A stretch of 64,000 nt of DNA from Pyrrhosoma nymphula (taxonomy: Eukaryota; Arthropoda; Insecta; Odonata; Coenagrionidae). The notes beneath the pieces were generated by a model. The model did no database searches and was not told the origin of the DNA. It was given only the letters and a program-made list of their open reading frames with translations. Shown here piece after piece: positions 61,741 through 64,000 of the stretch (position 1 is its first letter; every line of letters starts with the position of its first letter). A program made the translations under genes and the position numbers. Location: NCBI GenBank assembly GCA_963573305.1, contig OY754335.1, forward strand, positions 11,199,501-11,263,500, in the 5' to 3' direction.

Positions 61741-61813
61741 GGCCCCGGTGGCGGCGAGGTAAAGTCCTCGCCTGTTAATCCGAGGGTCGCGGGTTCGAGT
61801 CCCGCCTGGGTCG
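61741..61813 (+). tRNA. tRNA-like gene or pseudogene, GTT-type loop, odd anticodon arm
   Basis: The acceptor halves GGCCCCG and CTGGGTC pair with one mismatch and one G-U. The T arm is perfect (GCGGG TTCGAGT CCCGC) and contains a full B box. The D-arm region TGGCGGCGAGG is A-box-like. A T5 terminator follows two bases after the discriminator (61815-61819). The anticodon arm is abnormal: the best stem (CCTCG/CGAGG) encloses ten bases (CCTGTTAATC) instead of seven, so GTT cannot be presented normally. It is either a tRNA-Asn-type pseudogene or the head of a SINE extending downstream. Confidence 0.5.
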
Positions 61814-61819
61814 GTTTTT

Positions 61820-64000
61820 CACTTGCCTGAGATATGGGTACCTAGGGCATTGGTGTTTCTGTCAAATTCTGGCGATGAGGCCCCTGAAAAACCTGATGAC
61901 AAGCCAATGGCTTATCGGGATCGCAGGGACGTAAGGACCACCGAATCGTCCGGGGGCAAAAAAAAATATAATAACGATGGAGACGTTGCACGTTATGTTA
62001 ACACATATGGTTTAAGAAAAACTACTGCCATAAAATTAGCATTAATTAAAAAAAAACATTATTTCATAACCAATTAATTCATGCAAGTACTGCGTTGCCA
62101 ATGTTATTGTAAATCCAACCCCGCTGTATGAAGACCCACTAAGTGCTCATGCTACGCTTCCCGGGCGAATTACCCTGTTGCTTTACCGCAAAGCGCCTCA
62201 TTTCCTACTGACTTAGCAGGGAGGGGAGGGGGGAAGGGAAGGAGGGAGGGCGAGGCTGAGAGAAAGGGAGGGGGCCCCGAAGTCGGCGACGGGAAATGGA
62301 GAGGAAGACGTCGTTGGAGGACAAAGGGGAATGGCGAAGGATTGGGAAATGAACACACCCTTCGAAGACGTTCTTCAGTCTCCCTCCTTCACTCCTGTTA
62401 CCAGCTCAATTTCGTCAGAGTGAAAGGGAAAGATAGGTGGAGGGGGGAGATGTGCGACGGCGCTAGGAAGGAGCAGATATCTTCCCCCCCGCCGCCGATG
62501 TTCAGACGGGGAAAGGGAAAGAAGAGACGATGGGGTCGAAACGCCGTCTCTTCACAGAAAATGAATTCTCGGGCGTGAGAAATTAGCGGAAAAGGAATCG
62601 TATAATGGGGGGAGGAAAGGGTGCAAAATAACAAAGGGCCCTGCCTGCAAATCAATCATTATACGTGAAATTCCTCACGTTACCGATGTCTTTAAAACTG
62701 CGGATAACTGGAAAAATTTCCAACATTTGAACTACATTGACACAAAAGCGGCGAAGACGGCAAAGAACGAAATTCGTCGTCATTCTCCATTGAACATTGG
62801 AAAGACTATTCCTCCGGCAAATAAAACTTTGACAAAATTTAACCAAATTCAGAACCTAAATCTGGAACGTAACTATTAGCTACGATGTTCCACGCCCGTA
62901 ACGCAAAATGTTTTCCAAGAAACTGATTACATTTCACGCTACGATCATTTCCATGGATAATTTAAGTATAAATGAGTGCAAAATATTAAATCTTACTGGA
63001 ATTGAAGGTAACAACTTAATTATCAAAGAATTCCAGATTTCCTAGGAAAGTAACATTCCAAAACGGCGCTCTGAAAGGCAACATTAAAGCAGTCAGTGAC
63101 CCTTCAACAAACGGGAAAATTAAACGTCCCTAGTTAAATTAAAAAGGCTTCACACGCGTCGCGTCCTCATTGTAGTCTCTTACATAAACCTTCGTTACAT
63201 TTACTTTTAATGAATTCACCACATCTACTTTTACCAATCAATTATTCATACACCGAAGAATTTTTTCGGCTTCTGTTTTATTTGAAATACCATTCTACGT
63301 TTTCCTTCCTTAGCCCCGGGCTCTTCGTCATGAATAATGTGCATTGCTATGGGGTATCCTAATATATGTTTATGCACTCTTTGTTGCATTTGCCGAATTC
63401 AGACATGAAAACAGGAAAAAAAACTAGATTATTGGGATTTTTCTTACTTTTTTCGGTCTTCTGGGATTTGTTTTTTAACTCTGACGGGCACCACAACACG
63501 AGATTGATGAAAATATGATTGAAAAACGAAATTTGTTTTTCTGTCGTAACTTTCGGTGAAACCCAATGTACTAAATCCATATATTTAACCAGCATATGAG
63601 GCTGAAATTCAAAGAAATAAATATTTTCCGGCATTTAATAATACCTAGCAGACATTTTATGAGGCTCTGTTGGAGCTCCACGCGAATGTAACAGCAGTGT
63701 ACACTACCACGCACTAATAATCTTAAGGCAACGTTTTGAAAAATAAAATCGATATGAAGAAACATTGGATTCAACAAATTCAAAACCAGGAAACCATGGG
63801 TTTCTTTGAAAAGCTACAAATCAACCGCAAATAATTTAACATTTAAACTACAAAAAATATATTCTAAACAACCATGTCATAAAGGAGAAATATACAAACA
63901 CCCAGCCATGCTACTCCAAATTGCGACTAAATTCCTTGAAGAATTTCAATAATCCAACGGCAATGGAATCAAAAGACGACTGATCCCTCAATTAGAGAGG
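61820..64000. other. Non-coding stretch with purine-rich patch
   Basis: A G/A-rich patch at 62215-62560 opens frames on both strands with no domain. The remainder is AT-rich. The first 150 bases could be the body of a tRNA-derived SINE headed at 61741, but no second copy is seen here. Confidence 0.4.

Noticed and set aside
1..64000. CRISPR arrays, bacterial operons, rRNA genes or integrated viral genes
   Set aside because: Systematic reading showed no regular spacer-repeat array, no ribosome-binding-site-led gene series, no rRNA-like stretch and no recognisable viral protein.

Overview
This window looks like nuclear DNA of an arthropod, most likely an insect. The basis is indirect: AT-rich sequence, insect-style LINE 3' ends with a (GATGTA)n tail, tRNA-derived SINEs, hAT and Harbinger remnants, and GT-AG splice signals around very short coding blocks. 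I cannot name the species. No bacterial operon, rRNA, CRISPR array or viral gene is visible. Almost all open frames longer than 60 codons look like chance frames, especially in GC-rich or low-complexity tracts, and I left them out.

The window is gene-poor and reads as intergenic or long-intron DNA. I support only a few protein-coding exon candidates, none assigned to a family with confidence: a 207-nt internal exon at 26190-26396 (+); the last part of a coding region at 49545-49949 (+) followed by a poly(A) signal; a terminal exon at 51414-51485 (-) with a poly(A) signal ten bases after the stop; and a 48-codon first coding exon at 46129-46272 (+) with a strong donor, probably part of a hAT-type transposon whose left end lies at 45637. 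A textbook-like juxtaposed acceptor/donor at 24469 (-) suggests recursive splicing of a long minus-strand intron.

Most recognisable content is mobile DNA. LINE remnants lie at 5248-5816, 8476-9489 (reverse transcriptase with its catalytic Asp pair lost) and 12393-12990 (-), with isolated LINE 3' tails near 690 and 58770. A tRNA-derived SINE family has five copies (3213, 4166, 25777, 34067, 41195). One copy is split by a short inverted-repeat element that shares its ends and a CCNGG target site with a second element at 32864-33368. Other units are a Harbinger-type element with a TTA duplication (29492-31132), a hAT element with a perfect 8-bp duplication (53506-54383), a long-inverted-repeat element (20260-22040) and several hairpin elements.

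Recent local duplication is also visible: a 313-bp head-to-tail pair (48638-49263), a 173-bp minisatellite (14380-14876), a 51-bp repeat near 52470, and TA and GA microsatellites. GC-rich islands occur at 7560-8080, 16640-17560, 22600-23050, 39400-39770, 45600-46050, 47520-47920 and 61440-61640. The last has CRE, CCAAT and AP-1 type sites and is the best promoter candidate.
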